Source: Truepera sp. | GTDB taxonomy: Bacteria > Deinococcota > Deinococci > Deinococcales > Trueperaceae | Assembly: GCA_032027045.1 (NCBI GenBank) | Contig: JAVSMU010000001.1 | Coordinates: 1,244,646 to 1,308,645, forward strand | DNA: 64,000 nt | Direction of reading: 5' to 3' | Shown: positions 53,810 through 63,199 of the stretch, piece by piece | Position numbering within the stretch: position 1 is the stretch's first letter | Layout of the letters: the number at the start of each line of letters is the position of its first letter | Notes under the pieces: model-generated | Told to the model about the DNA's origin: nothing | Databases searched by the model: none | What the model saw: only the letters and a program-made list of their open reading frames with translations | Program-made: the position numbers and the translations under genes

Positions 53810-54517
53810 CTAGCTCGTGACCTCGGTAACGTATCCGGGCAGGTTCACGGGCGGTAATTGCAGGTTCTCGTATAGGGCCGGGGGAAGGCTGAGGTCGCCA
53901 ACGAAAAGCCGACCGACGTTCCCACCCGGTTTGACCCCGACCTTGGGCAGCCCGATGCTCATCGTCAGCGTTGCGTGAACCACGTCTCCGGGAGTACTGC
54001 CGTCGTCGGCGCTCATGCCGGTGGGCATGTCGAGGGAGATGACGACGCTATCGGCGAGGTTGTTGAGCACCGTTATCACGTCCAGGGTGCGGCCACGTGG
54101 TGGGCCTTCCAAGTTGGTTCCGATGGCGGCGTCTATGACGCACCCGAACTTCATCTTCGGCAGGCTGGTGCGTACCTTGGCACGGTCGAAGTGTCTGAGG
54201 TGCTCCAGCTGCTCCTTCGGCGTGCCCGAATAGTTCTCGGCCTCGTGGGTCGGCACTACCCAGACCCTGCGGCCACGCGCCGCCAGCAGCCTGGCGGCCG
54301 CCAGGCCCCCGCTGCCGTTATTGCCGCGGCCCGCGACGACCAACACGGGTCCATCGCCGCCGAAAGCGTCTACGAGGGCAACCAGGTTGCGCGCCGTGTG
54401 CTCGACCAAGACGCGGTTATCGAGCCCGAACTTGCCGGTAGCGAGCATTATCAGTTGTTGCATCTGGTTGGCATCGATGGAAGGCAGGTCGTCCCAACTG
54501 ACGAGCGGAAAGCTCAT
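53810..54517 (-). CDS. nnrE: NAD(P)H-hydrate epimerase (YjeF_N)
   Basis: NnrE epimerises R-NAD(P)HX to the S form for repair. 235 residues from the ATG at 54517 (AAAGGG 6 bases upstream). It is the stand-alone N-terminal domain: DANQMQQL, VVAGRGNNGSGGLAAARLL (near the usual GxGNNGGDGL), DAAIGTNLEGPPRG, VISLDMPTGMSAD. The dehydratase domain NnrD, often fused, is not in the window. A related role as an AibF-like or YjeF regulator cannot be ruled out. Confidence 0.8.
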   Translation of the reverse strand: MSFPLVSWDDLPSIDANQMQQLIMLATGKFGLDNRVLVEHTARNLVALVDAFGGDGPVLVVAGRGNNGSGGLAAARLLAARGRRVWVVPTHEAENYSGTPKEQLEHLRHFDRAKVRTSLPKMKFGCVIDAAIGTNLEGPPRGRTLDVITVLNNLADSVVISLDMPTGMSADDGSTPGDVVHATLTMSIGLPKVGVKPGGNVGRLFVGDLSLPPALYENLQLPPVNLPGYVTEVTS

Positions 54518-54535
54518 GCGCACCCTTTCTTCGGC

Positions 54536-55276
<741 letters not shown>

Positions 55277-55348
55277 AGTCGCGTTTCCTTTCGAAGGGCG
55301 CCGCGGCCGCACACGGCCGCAGCCCTCGCATTGTACTCCACCAAGAGA

Positions 55349-55379
55349 GCGTCACGGCCCGTTGGCGGCGCCGTGACGC
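55349..55379 (-). terminator. Terminator after the DUF4384-type gene
   Basis: A 10-bp stem GCGTCACGGC/GCCGTGACGC with an 11-base loop, followed on the minus strand by TCTCTTGG, 35 bases beyond the stop at 55415. Confidence 0.65.
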
Positions 55380-55414
55380 GAAAGTAGCGTTCGCTGGTTG
55401 TTTTGCGGCGTGCC

Positions 55415-55921
55415 TCAGCGGATGTAGAAGGACGTCTCCACCACGTCGCGCACCGGGTACGGTCGGATCTCGATCTGGATGGCACTCGTCCACTCGCCGG
55501 CGCCGTAGCGTCCGGAGTAGCTGACGCTACCGTCGGTGCGCTGCGACGTGAAGCTCGCCCGCACCCGTTGCAAACCGGCCGGCGGGTTGACCGAATAAAC
55601 GTGCCGGGCGTTGGGTAGCGGCAGGTAGGTGGTGCCGGCCTGCACCGGGATGTTTCGCTCGAACACGTAGACCTTGCCGTCGGGGTCAAGGGCCGTGAGC
55701 GTCACGTACCCGGCCTGGTTGGTAACGAGCCGGAACTGGACGTCCTCACCGACGTAATACGTGGAACGAGGGCCGCGCGTGGGCTCGAAGTTCTGGATGA
55801 CTCCGGAGAGCGAGAGGTCGCCGCCGGAGAAGCCCCCCGGCCGCACGGTCACGGTGCACGCCGTGGCGAGCAGGGTGACGGCCAGCGCCACGAAGGCGAG
55901 AGCAACGGTTCTGTGTTTCAT
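55415..55921 (-). CDS. Lipoprotein with DUF4384-type domain
   Basis: 168 residues. Lipoprotein signal with lipobox LLATAC (Cys near residue 22). The mature part has YVGEDVQFRLVTNQAGYVTL, LDPDGKVYVFERNIPVQAG and PAGLQRVRASFTS, the pattern of DUF4384 domains in envelope proteins of Deinococcus and Thermus relatives. ATG with AAGGAGG 6 bases upstream. The biochemical role is unknown. Confidence 0.75.
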   Translation of the reverse strand: MKHRTVALAFVALAVTLLATACTVTVRPGGFSGGDLSLSGVIQNFEPTRGPRSTYYVGEDVQFRLVTNQAGYVTLTALDPDGKVYVFERNIPVQAGTTYLPLPNARHVYSVNPPAGLQRVRASFTSQRTDGSVSYSGRYGAGEWTSAIQIEIRPYPVRDVVETSFYIR

Positions 55922-56030
55922 GTGGCCTCCTTGCGTTCTCTGACGAGTCTAGCAATGAGCGACATTCCCTCGACGCTCCTTGACCCACGGACCCTTAACC
56001 GTGCGTTGGGAGTTCCGGGACAGCGCCGCG

Positions 56031-56378
56031 CTAGGGCGCCTTGTCGACGTTACGGTCGTAGCTCGTCAGGAGGTAGGGGAGGTCGGTCTGCAGGTACCGG
56101 CCCCGCTCGTCGTACCAGTAGATATAAGCGCCGAGCGACTCGGCGCCCGTGCCGCCTTCGGAAGCGTTGCCCGACCGGGTGACTTTTCCATCGACCAGGC
56201 CGTTGAACACGACCTTCCCGTCGTATGAATAGACCGTTATGTACATACGCTGGGCGGTGTACTCCTGGATGCTGCGCCTGATGCGGTTCTGCGTCTCGTT
56301 ACGGCATGCCGACAGGCCCCCTACCAGTAACACCGCAAGGGCCAACGCCATGAATAGCTTCCTCGAACTCCGGTTCAC
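56031..56378 (-). CDS. Small lipoprotein of unknown function
   Basis: 115 residues with lipobox LLVGGLSAC (Cys near residue 25). The mature sequence has [25 protein letters not shown] and ends in charged and Tyr-rich sequence ([18 protein letters not shown]). I do not recognise it. GTG start with GGGAGG 6 bases upstream. It lies upstream of the DUF4384-type lipoprotein on the same strand, 109 bases away, so joint expression is possible. Confidence 0.65.
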   Translation of the reverse strand: MNRSSRKLFMALALAVLLVGGLSACRNETQNRIRRSIQEYTAQRMYITVYSYDGKVVFNGLVDGKVTRSGNASEGGTGAESLGAYIYWYDERGRYLQTDLPYLLTSYDRNVDKAP

Positions 56379-56461
56379 GCCTCACCTCCCGTCTTGGCGC
56401 GAGCGAACTGCTGCGGGCTCGGCCAGCGATCAGGATATCACCAGTTGCCCGGCGTCCACGA

Positions 56462-56482
56462 CTTCAGTCTCCAGCGCTCAAG
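56462..56482. promoter_or_regulatory. HAIR-like HspR operator upstream of dnaJ
   Basis: CTTCAGT-N7-GCTCAAG matches the HAIR consensus CTTGAGT-N7-ACTCAAG at 12 of 14 positions. It overlaps the expected -35 region of the promoter whose -10 is at 56488, and the hspR gene is the second gene of the operon, so autoregulation by HspR is likely. Confidence 0.7.
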
Positions 56483-56487
56483 CAAAG

Positions 56488-56493
56488 TATGCT
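56488..56493 (+). promoter_or_regulatory. -10 box of leaderless dnaJ-hspR operon
   Basis: TATGCT, then 7 bases, then GTG at 56501. The alternative ATG at 56489 would start inside the -10 box itself. Confidence 0.6.
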
Positions 56494-56500
56494 CAGTGCT

Positions 56501-57535
56501 GTGAGTTCCAGCACCCGCGACCCGTACGAGGTCTTAGGCGTGACCAAGGACGCCACGCCCGACGCGCTGAAGGCTGCGTATCGGCAGAAGGCCCTGCAGT
56601 ACCACCCGGACCGCAACCCCGGCGACAAGGTGGCCGAGGAACGCTTCAAGGAGCTCTCGGAGGCGTACGCGGTGCTTCGCGACCCCGAGTCGCGCGCTCG
56701 TTACGACCGGTACGGACCCACGAGACCGGCGGGCTACCGTCACGACACCAGCAACGTCGATTGGAGGGAAGTCTTCCGCGAGGCCGACATCCACGTCGAT
56801 TGGAGTGGTGGGGGAGGCGTACCTCACACCGGTAACGCCGTCTTCGACGCCCTGTTCGGCATGATGGCGGGCATGCTCCGAGGAGCGGGGCTCGTTGCCG
56901 GCCAGACGTACGAGCTGAGGCTGGGCCTGAGCCTGGGCGAACTCCATTCGGGCGCCTCGAAGCTGGTGACGGTGCCTGGACCCTGCGTCTGCCCGACCTG
57001 CAAGGGGACGGGCCGCCTTGACCCGGCCACCGCCGGGGCCCGGTCGCCGGGACCGTTCGAGGCCGGTGCGAGGGTTGCCAGCGTCGCCGCCTGCCCGGAT
57101 TGCGGCGGCCGCGGCGTGCGGCGGGGCGGTGCAAGGGTGCAGGTGAAGGTGCCGGCCGGAGCGGGCGTCGGCAGCAGGCTGCGCCTCGCCGGTGTGGGCG
57201 GGCCCGGTAACCCGCCAGGTGACGTGTTGGTGCAGATCGGTTGGGTCCCGCCGGTCGGCGCAACGGCCCGCGGGAACGATGTGATCGGCCGGCTGGTACT
57301 CACACCGCTCGAGGCTTCGAGGGGCGCTACCGCCATGTTCGACGGCGTCCCCGTCAAGGTGCCCCCGGGTAGCGCCGGCGGTTCCACGATCCTGGTCAAG
57401 GGTCAGGGATTGCCCGGGTCCGGTGGCATTAGGGGCGACTTGCGCTTGACCCTTGAACTCTCTTGGTTGGAAGGTGCGGCTCGCGCGGCAGGCCGCTGGT
57501 TTCGTAAGCTTGCAGGAGGAGGCGAACCCAGTTGA
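56501..57535 (+). CDS. DnaJ-family chaperone with a reduced zinc-binding region
   Basis: 344 residues from the GTG at 56501. J domain (about 8-70) with HPD in [10 protein letters not shown] and [21 protein letters not shown] Gly-poor linker, then client-binding CTD I and II. Canonical DnaJ has four CxxCxGxG repeats; only two occur here, CPTCKGTG and CPDCGGRG, separated by about 30 residues, enough for one zinc site. DnaK stimulation should be kept because the HPD is intact. dnaK and grpE are not nearby. The TGA overlaps the hspR TTG start. Confidence 0.88.
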   Translation: MSSSTRDPYEVLGVTKDATPDALKAAYRQKALQYHPDRNPGDKVAEERFKELSEAYAVLRDPESRARYDRYGPTRPAGYRHDTSNVDWREVFREADIHVDWSGGGGVPHTGNAVFDALFGMMAGMLRGAGLVAGQTYELRLGLSLGELHSGASKLVTVPGPCVCPTCKGTGRLDPATAGARSPGPFEAGARVASVAACPDCGGRGVRRGGARVQVKVPAGAGVGSRLRLAGVGGPGNPPGDVLVQIGWVPPVGATARGNDVIGRLVLTPLEASRGATAMFDGVPVKVPPGSAGGSTILVKGQGLPGSGGIRGDLRLTLELSWLEGAARAAGRWFRKLAGGGEPS

Positions 57536-58017
57536 GCTGGTCACGTATCTACGAGTTGCTGGCGCCGGCCGCTGCCGGCGGCGGCGGCCACGATGCAGAT
57601 GACGTTGCGCCGGACAAGTCCCAGGATAAGGAACGCGGAGCGGTGGACGACCAACGCGCCATCGACCAGGACAAGCCCCTCTACGTCATCAGCGTGGCTG
57701 CCGAACTCGTCGACATGCATCCGCAGACGCTGCGCCTGTACGAGCGTAAGGGCCTGATAGAACCAAGCCGCAGCGCGGGCAAGACGCGGCTCTATTCGCA
57801 GCGAAACATCGAGCAGCTGCGCGAGATCAGGCGCCTGACGCAAGAACTCGGCGTGAACCTGGCCGGGGTGGAGGAGATCATCCGCCTCAGGCACCGCCTC
57901 GACGAACTGCAAGCGAGCATGGAGGGGCGGATCACGAACCTACAGGGCCAGCTGCGCGACCGCCTGGACACGCTGAAGAACCGCGCCCTGCCGCGTCCGC
58001 AAGACGACGAGGACTAG
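57532..58017 (+). CDS. hspR: MerR-type heat-shock repressor HspR
   Basis: HspR represses chaperone genes by binding HAIR sequences. 161 residues from TTG at 57532, overlapping the dnaJ stop, with AGGAGG about 10 bases upstream. A variable acidic N-terminal 45 residues precedes the MerR winged helix: [40 protein letters not shown] coiled-coil follows (about 110-150). The YxISVAAxLxxMHPQTLRxYE signature is specific to HspR rather than other MerR regulators. A HAIR-like site lies over the operon promoter. Confidence 0.92.
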   Translation: MSWSRIYELLAPAAAGGGGHDADDVAPDKSQDKERGAVDDQRAIDQDKPLYVISVAAELVDMHPQTLRLYERKGLIEPSRSAGKTRLYSQRNIEQLREIRRLTQELGVNLAGVEEIIRLRHRLDELQASMEGRITNLQGQLRDRLDTLKNRALPRPQDDED

Positions 58018-58044
58018 GCGCGAGCGCGTGAGGGGTTTGATCGA

Positions 58045-61000
58045 GTGCGCCTAGCGTCGCTGACCCTTCAGGGTTTCAAGAGCTTCGGGAACCGCGTCAG
58101 CATCGAGTTCGCGCCTGGCGTGACGGCCATCATCGGGCCGAACGGCTCCGGCAAGTCGAACGTGATCGACGCCCTGCGCTGGACGACGGGTGGCGGCCGA
58201 GCGCGAGAGTTCCGCGCCGCGGACAAGACGGACCTCATCTTCCATGGGGCCAGCGGGAAGCGTTCCGTGGGCCTCGCAGAGGTCGAGGTGGAACTCAGGG
58301 ACGATCGCGTCAGTGTCAAGGTCTACCGTAGCATCGACCGCGAGGGCACCACCCGCCTGCGCCTGAACGGCCGCAGCGCTCGGCTCCTGGACGTCGAGGA
58401 GGCGCTCACCGGTAGCGGTCTCGGTCGCTCTGGCCTGGCGATCATCGGACAGGGTGAGGTCAGTCAGGTTCTCATGGCGGACCCGCAGAAGCTCCTCGAC
58501 TACGTTGCCGAGGCGGCAGGGGTGGCACGCCTGGCCGGCCGGCGCGACCAGACGGTCCTGCGCCTCGAGACCGCAGCGCAGCACCTGGTTCGCCTCGAGG
58601 ACGTCCTCAACGAGCTCGCGAGCCGCTGCTCGGAGTTGGAGGCGGAGGCGGAAGGCGCCAGGCTGCACTCCGCGCTGAGCGCAGAGCACCTCAGCTTGAG
58701 GTTCACGCTGGCCAGCCTGCGCGAAAACGCGCTCGTTACCGAACTGCGGGCCCTCGAGACGAAGCGCGGTCTGCTCGAGGCCTCGTTGGTGGAGGGTCGT
58801 GAGAGGCTCGCGGACCTGCGCGAGGTGGGCAAGGCTGCAGCCGGCGACCGTGACCGGGCCGAGGAGCGTTACCGGGAGGCCGCCGCGCAGCTGGAGTACC
58901 GCCGTGGCAACCTGCGCGTTGCCGAGGAACGCCTGGCGCGCCTAAGCGAGCGGAGCGCCGCCCTCGACTCGAGGACTGGCTCTGCCAAGGCCGAACTGGA
59001 GAAGTTGGCCCAAGCCACCCCACCCGCGCCCCCCGACGAGTCGCCGCGGGAGGTGGCCGAGCGTGCCGCGGAAACCTCGAGCTCGGAGCGCGAGGCGGCC
59101 GAGGAGTTGTCCACCGCAGCGGAGGTCGAGCGGGCCCACCGCGCGGAGTTCGAGCGACTGCGCGCCGCCTACGTGACGTTCGAGCGCGAGACCGCCGGCC
59201 TCGCCTCGAGGCGCGAGGCGGTCCAAACTAGTCTCGCGCAAGTGGAGGCACAACTCGGTTCGCTCGATCAGGACACGGAGGACGACCTGACGGGGCTGGC
59301 GGAGAGGCAGGCCTCGGCCGGCGAACGGTTGGCCGCGGCCGAGTCCCGCCTGGAGGCCCACCGAGCCGCCCTGCAGAGCGCTCACGAGCGGCACGCGCTG
59401 GCAGCGGCCGAGGCCATGTCGCGCGGCCGCGCCGCCTCCCGCAGTCGTCAGGCGTTCGAGGCTCGCAGGGGGTTCGCGCAGGGGCCCCGCAACGCGCTCG
59501 ACTCCGGCATCGCCGGCGTAATCGGCGCCGTCGCCGACCTCTTGAGCGTGGCTCCCGAACACCAGGAGGCCATCGGGGCGGCCCTCGGCAGGCGCGCCGA
59601 GTACGTGGTAGTGGACGACGCCGGCACCGCCCAGGCGGTCCTGCGCCACGTGCGGCAGGCGGGGGGCTTCGTTACCGTGCTGCCCCTCGACCTCTTGAGG
59701 GCACAACCCAACCGTGGACTCGGAAGCGCCGGCGGTATGCCCGGCGTGGTCGCTCCCGCCACCGACCTCATCGTGAGCGACCCGCGCTACGAGACACTCT
59801 TCGAGATGCTCCTGGGTGGCACCCTGGTTGTCAGCGACCTGGACGCGGCAACCGCCATAGCCAAGCTACCCGGCGGCCGCCCACGGCTCGTGACTCGAGA
59901 AGGCGAGATCGTCGAGCCCACCGGCGCCATGAGCGGCGGCAAGCGTTCCCAACACGCCGCGGTGCTGGGTGCCGCGGCGGAACTCGAAGAGGCGGAGGCC
60001 GCGGCTGCGGCCAGCTCGGCGAGCGCGGAGGAGGCCGCCACGAGGCTCGCGACGGAGCAGGCCCTCGCGCGCGGCCTTCTGGCCGAACTTCAGACCGTGA
60101 CCGAGGAACACCGCGCTGCAGCACAGGCACTGGCCGCCGCACGTGAGCGTCGCGCCGGCCGCGACAGCCTCCACGCCGACTTGAGCGCGCGCCGCCGGCA
60201 GTTGCGGGCCGACCTCGAGGCGTTGCCCGAACGCCCTGCCGGTGACGGGAGCGACCTTGCGGAGGCGGTTGCCACGGCCGAAGCCGGGTTGACCGAGGCC
60301 GTGGCCGCGTTGGAGAAGGCACGTTCCAAGCTCGAAGAGCGGCGCCTGGCTGCTGCCGAGGCCCAACAGGCCGTGAGCATGAGCGAGGAGCGGTGGCGCC
60401 TGTACGCCGAAGCCCGCGCAAGGTTCGCCGCCGGAGAAGAGCGCGCTGAACAGTTCCGGGCCGAGATAGAACTGATGGCCGAGAGTGGCGCCGTGCTGGC
60501 GCGGGAGCTGACGGAGGCCACCGCTGCGCGTGACCTCGCTAAGTCTGCCGTCCCCGCCGACCTAACACCGGAAGAGGGTGCCCTCGCCGAGGCGCGCAAG
60601 GCGCTCTCGACGACCGAGGCGCTACTGACCGCCGAGACCGAGGCCCAAGCGCGCCGCGCGCAGGAGCTCGAAGAGTCCAAGGTGCAGGCCGCGAGGCGCG
60701 AGACGGCGCTGGAGTTGGCCCAGGAAGAGCTGCGGTCGTTCTCCCCGGGCATCGAGCTGGTGGACGTGAGCGAGCGCGCCGCCCGCGCCCGTTTGCGTGA
60801 GGTCTCCGAGGCGCTCGAGGCGCTGGGCGCCGTCAACCACAGGGCGGTGACCGACCTAGCCGAAGTGGTCGAGCGCAAGGAGAACCTCGAGGTCGAGGCC
60901 GTCCAGGCCGCGCTCGCCGTCACTGAACTCCAGGCGGCCCTCGAGCGCATCGACAAGGAGACCAGCGCGCGCCTGAACGCCGCGCTGCAGCGCCTCCAGG

Positions 61001-61455
61001 CGTCGTTCAGCGGCCACGTACGGCAGCTCTTCGGCGAGGGTGGCCAGGGCGGCATCGAGGTCGAGGCCGAGGGCAACCGGCCCACCGGCTTGCGCATCCG
61101 GCTTCAGCCACCAGGCAAACAGACGCAGTCACTGCACCTCCTCTCGGTAGGGGAGCGGACGATGGGCGCACTGGCATTCCTCTTCTCCCTCATAGCCGAC
61201 GACGCGGGCGGCCTGCCCGTGGCGGTACTGGACGAGGTGGACGCGCCGCTTGACGAAGCGAACATCCGGCGTTACGGCTCCTTCGTGCGCCGCCTGGCCG
61301 CAGAGGGCACACAGTTCGTGCTGATAACGCACCAGAAGGCCACCTTCGAGATCGCCGAGACGTTGTGGGGCATCACCTCCGAGCAGGGTGTAAGCCGCGT
61401 GTTCAGCATCAGGCGTGAAGAAGCGGCAAGTGAGGCCGCCGGCGCGCTGCGATGA
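58045..61455 (+). CDS. smc: Chromosome segregation protein SMC
   Basis: SMC dimers with ScpA/ScpB organise and segregate the chromosome. 1136 residues: N-terminal Walker A GPNGSGKSN (31-39), coiled-coil (about 165-480), hinge (about 485-640), return coiled-coil (about 650-960), C-terminal head with signature LSVGERTMGALAF (1033-1045) and Walker B AVLDEVDAPLDEANI (Asp1063, Glu1064). The signature differs from the usual LSGGE at one Gly to Val. GTG start with GAGGGG about 9 bases upstream, 27 bases after hspR. scpA and scpB are not in the window. Confidence 0.96.
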   Translation: MRLASLTLQGFKSFGNRVSIEFAPGVTAIIGPNGSGKSNVIDALRWTTGGGRAREFRAADKTDLIFHGASGKRSVGLAEVEVELRDDRVSVKVYRSIDREGTTRLRLNGRSARLLDVEEALTGSGLGRSGLAIIGQGEVSQVLMADPQKLLDYVAEAAGVARLAGRRDQTVLRLETAAQHLVRLEDVLNELASRCSELEAEAEGARLHSALSAEHLSLRFTLASLRENALVTELRALETKRGLLEASLVEGRERLADLREVGKAAAGDRDRAEERYREAAAQLEYRRGNLRVAEERLARLSERSAALDSRTGSAKAELEKLAQATPPAPPDESPREVAERAAETSSSEREAAEELSTAAEVERAHRAEFERLRAAYVTFERETAGLASRREAVQTSLAQVEAQLGSLDQDTEDDLTGLAERQASAGERLAAAESRLEAHRAALQSAHERHALAAAEAMSRGRAASRSRQAFEARRGFAQGPRNALDSGIAGVIGAVADLLSVAPEHQEAIGAALGRRAEYVVVDDAGTAQAVLRHVRQAGGFVTVLPLDLLRAQPNRGLGSAGGMPGVVAPATDLIVSDPRYETLFEMLLGGTLVVSDLDAATAIAKLPGGRPRLVTREGEIVEPTGAMSGGKRSQHAAVLGAAAELEEAEAAAAASSASAEEAATRLATEQALARGLLAELQTVTEEHRAAAQALAAARERRAGRDSLHADLSARRRQLRADLEALPERPAGDGSDLAEAVATAEAGLTEAVAALEKARSKLEERRLAAAEAQQAVSMSEERWRLYAEARARFAAGEERAEQFRAEIELMAESGAVLARELTEATAARDLAKSAVPADLTPEEGALAEARKALSTTEALLTAETEAQARRAQELEESKVQAARRETALELAQEELRSFSPGIELVDVSERAARARLREVSEALEALGAVNHRAVTDLAEVVERKENLEVEAVQAALAVTELQAALERIDKETSARLNAALQRLQASFSGHVRQLFGEGGQGGIEVEAEGNRPTGLRIRLQPPGKQTQSLHLLSVGERTMGALAFLFSLIADDAGGLPVAVLDEVDAPLDEANIRRYGSFVRRLAAEGTQFVLITHQKATFEIAETLWGITSEQGVSRVFSIRREEAASEAAGALR

Positions 61456-61487
61456 GCGGGCAATGGTGAGACCCGCTGGCCCGGAGC

Positions 61488-61525
61488 GGTGAGTCCCGGT
61501 GACCTGGCCCGGTGAGTCCCGGTGA
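61488..61525 (+). repeat. Pair of 15-bp direct repeats before birA
   Basis: GGTGAGTCCCGGTGA occurs at 61488-61502 and 61511-61525, with related GGTGAG pieces on either side (61465, 61532). The copies overlap the likely ribosome-binding site and start of birA. Confidence 0.7.
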
Positions 61526-62334
61526 GCGGGAGCGGTGAGAATCGGCCGCGGCTCCACACCGTGAGGACCGAAACGTATGCGTCGCTGCCGTCCACCCAGC
61601 AGCTGCTGAAGGAGCGCGTCCGGCGGGGTGAGGGCGTGGACGGCCTGGTGGTTCGCGCGCGAGAACAGACCGCCGGCCTGGGCAGGCAGGGTAAGCGCTG
61701 GACCGGACCGCCCGGCGGGAGCTATCAGAGCGTTGCCTTTGCCGACCCGACCGGGCAGTTGAGGCGCACCTACACCGCGCTGGCGGTAGCCATCGGCATC
61801 GCCGAGGCGCTTTGCGCCGCGGGCGCGCCAGTGAAGGTGAAGTGGCCGAACGATCTCTACCTGGCGGACGGCAAGTTGGGCGGTGTGCTCAGCGAGTACG
61901 TGCGTGGGCACCTGGTCGTGGGCATCGGAATCAACGTGGCGAACGAGGTGCCGGCCGGCGCGCGGGCCCTCGGAGGCTGGGACGTGAGCACGGTGGGCGA
62001 TCTCGCCCTCGCCGGTGCCAGGCGCGGGCTGGAGGACCTCGTGCTGGGCGAAGCCGCCCGCGACGTGGAGCCGCCCGGCGCAGGTGAGGGCGATCCGGCA
62101 TCGGCGCGATCTGAGGCCCTGCCGGCAGGGAACAGCGCTCAGGCCGGCAACCGTCGGCTGACCGACCGGTACGCGGCTTTGGACCTTCTCACAGGAATGC
62201 AAGTCGTAGTAGCCACGGCCGCAGGCGAGGTGGCTGGGGTGGCCCACGGCGTCGACGCTTCGGGCTCGCTTCTGGTCTTGGGCCCCACCGGGGTGCAACG
62301 GATCATTAGCGGAAGTGTGGTTTCTTGGGGCTGA
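61522..62334 (+). CDS. birA: Biotin-[acetyl-CoA-carboxylase] ligase, no DNA-binding domain
   Basis: Attaches biotin to the biotin carboxyl carrier protein. 270 residues from GTG at 61522 (GGTGAG 5 bases upstream); a start at 61561 (RTETYASLPSTQ) is also possible. SLPSTQQLL, REQTAGLGRQGKRW (biotinyl-AMP loop), GSYQSVAFADP, KVKWPNDLYLADGKLGGVL and VVGIGINVAN are diagnostic. It is class I without an HTH domain, so it does not act as a repressor. A disordered Gly/Ala insertion (about 185-215) precedes the small C-terminal beta domain. Confidence 0.92.
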   Translation: MSGSGENRPRLHTVRTETYASLPSTQQLLKERVRRGEGVDGLVVRAREQTAGLGRQGKRWTGPPGGSYQSVAFADPTGQLRRTYTALAVAIGIAEALCAAGAPVKVKWPNDLYLADGKLGGVLSEYVRGHLVVGIGINVANEVPAGARALGGWDVSTVGDLALAGARRGLEDLVLGEAARDVEPPGAGEGDPASARSEALPAGNSAQAGNRRLTDRYAALDLLTGMQVVVATAAGEVAGVAHGVDASGSLLVLGPTGVQRIISGSVVSWG

Positions 62335-62510
62335 CGTCGTCGTCGGCGCACCGGGTCCGCCCGCGGGATCAGCCTGACTACACGCGGGTCTGCCCCTCGC
62401 TGGCTCCACTGTGCCGGCTCCGCTAGCTTCGGCGGGAGACCCGGTTGCGGGCGCGCCGGCGAGCCTCGTTCGTCAGCGTTACGCCGCAGCCGCTGCGGGC
62501 CGAAGTGTAA

Positions 62511-62532
62511 TGTGCCGGTACTATTCGGCACA
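62511..62532. promoter_or_regulatory. Inverted repeat, operator-like
   Basis: TGTGCCG-N8-CGGCACA, a perfect 7-bp inverted repeat with an A/T-rich spacer (GTACTATT), about 190 bases upstream of the DUF1328 gene. It could be a regulator site. Confidence 0.35.
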
Positions 62533-62672
62533 CCGGAGCAACAGCGACATGCTAGCGCGCAGTACCCTCTCCGCTAATACTCCTTCTCAGCAAGAACTGC
62601 ATTGGTTCGCACTCCGAGTGCGGGCCGCCAACTCCAAGAATGTGCGCACTGCGGCTGACTCGCAATGGGAAG

Positions 62673-62692
62673 GCGCTAGTCTTACTTAGCGC
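62673..62692. promoter_or_regulatory. Second inverted repeat near the small-protein cluster start
   Basis: GCGCTA-N8-TAGCGC, 6-bp arms with the same 8-base spacing as the one at 62511. It overlaps the -10-like TAGTCT and lies 31 bases before the DUF1328 gene. Confidence 0.35.
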
Positions 62693-62722
62693 GCAAGACG
62701 CGCAGATGGAGGGAACAACGAC

Positions 62723-62890
62723 ATGCTACGCTGGGCAGTCATCTTTCTGATCATCGCGATCATCGCGGCGCTGTTCGGATTTGGCGGCATCGCCGCCAGC
62801 GCAGCCGGCATCGCCAAAGTCCTCTTCTACATCTTCGCCATCATCTTCGTGATCTCCCTGATCGCTGGATTACTGAGGCCAAAGGCCTGA
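62723..62890 (+). CDS. DUF1328 (YtjA) family small membrane protein
   Basis: 55 residues: [20 protein letters not shown], then [19 protein letters not shown] and a short tail. Two hydrophobic helices with the Gly/Ala-rich turn FGFGGIA typical of the DUF1328 family. GGAGGG lies about 10 bases before the ATG. The family is associated with envelope and stress conditions; its function is unknown. First gene of the small-protein cluster. Confidence 0.88.
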   Translation: MLRWAVIFLIIAIIAALFGFGGIAASAAGIAKVLFYIFAIIFVISLIAGLLRPKA

Positions 62891-62945
62891 ACGGACCGCC
62901 GCAAGCAGCCGGTCCGTGCGCCACCGACCTCGGAAGGAGCTACGG

Positions 62946-63143
62946 ATGAACCGAGACCAAGTTGCGGGAAGATGGAAGCAGCTCAAGGGAACAGTACGTC
63001 AGCGTTGGGGCAAGCTCACCGACGACGACCTGGACAAGGCCGAAGGCAACCTGGAGCGGCTGGAAGGCCGCATTCAGGAGCGCTACGGCATTACCAAGGA
63101 ACAGGCAAAGCGCCAGGTCGACGATTGGCTCGACAAGCTCTAG
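62946..63143 (+). CDS. CsbD-family stress protein
   Basis: 65 residues, highly charged and helical: DQVAGRWKQLKGTVRQRWGK, LTDDDLDKAEGNLERLEGRI, YGITKEQAKRQVDDW. This is the full CsbD pattern. Members are general-stress-induced (SigB-controlled in Bacillus). ATG with AAGGAG 7 bases upstream, 55 bases after the DUF1328 gene. Confidence 0.93.
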   Translation: MNRDQVAGRWKQLKGTVRQRWGKLTDDDLDKAEGNLERLEGRIQERYGITKEQAKRQVDDWLDKL

Positions 63144-63199
63144 CCGCCAGGCAGGCGAACGTGCTCGTCGCTGGTGGCTGAACCCAAGGAGGTAAGAAC

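Larger units (their letters stand above)
62335..62722. other. Intergenic region between birA and the small-protein cluster
   Basis: 388 bases without a gene I can support. It is less GC-rich than its surroundings from about 62540 to 62690. It holds two inverted repeats listed separately and A/T-rich -10 candidates such as TAATAC near 62575 and TAGTCT at 62677-62682. An open frame at 62411-62689 is rejected. Confidence 0.6.

Noticed and set aside
62411-62689. 92-codon plus-strand frame in the birA downstream region
   Set aside because: No ribosome-binding site, no motif, and a composition unlike local genes; the region looks regulatory.
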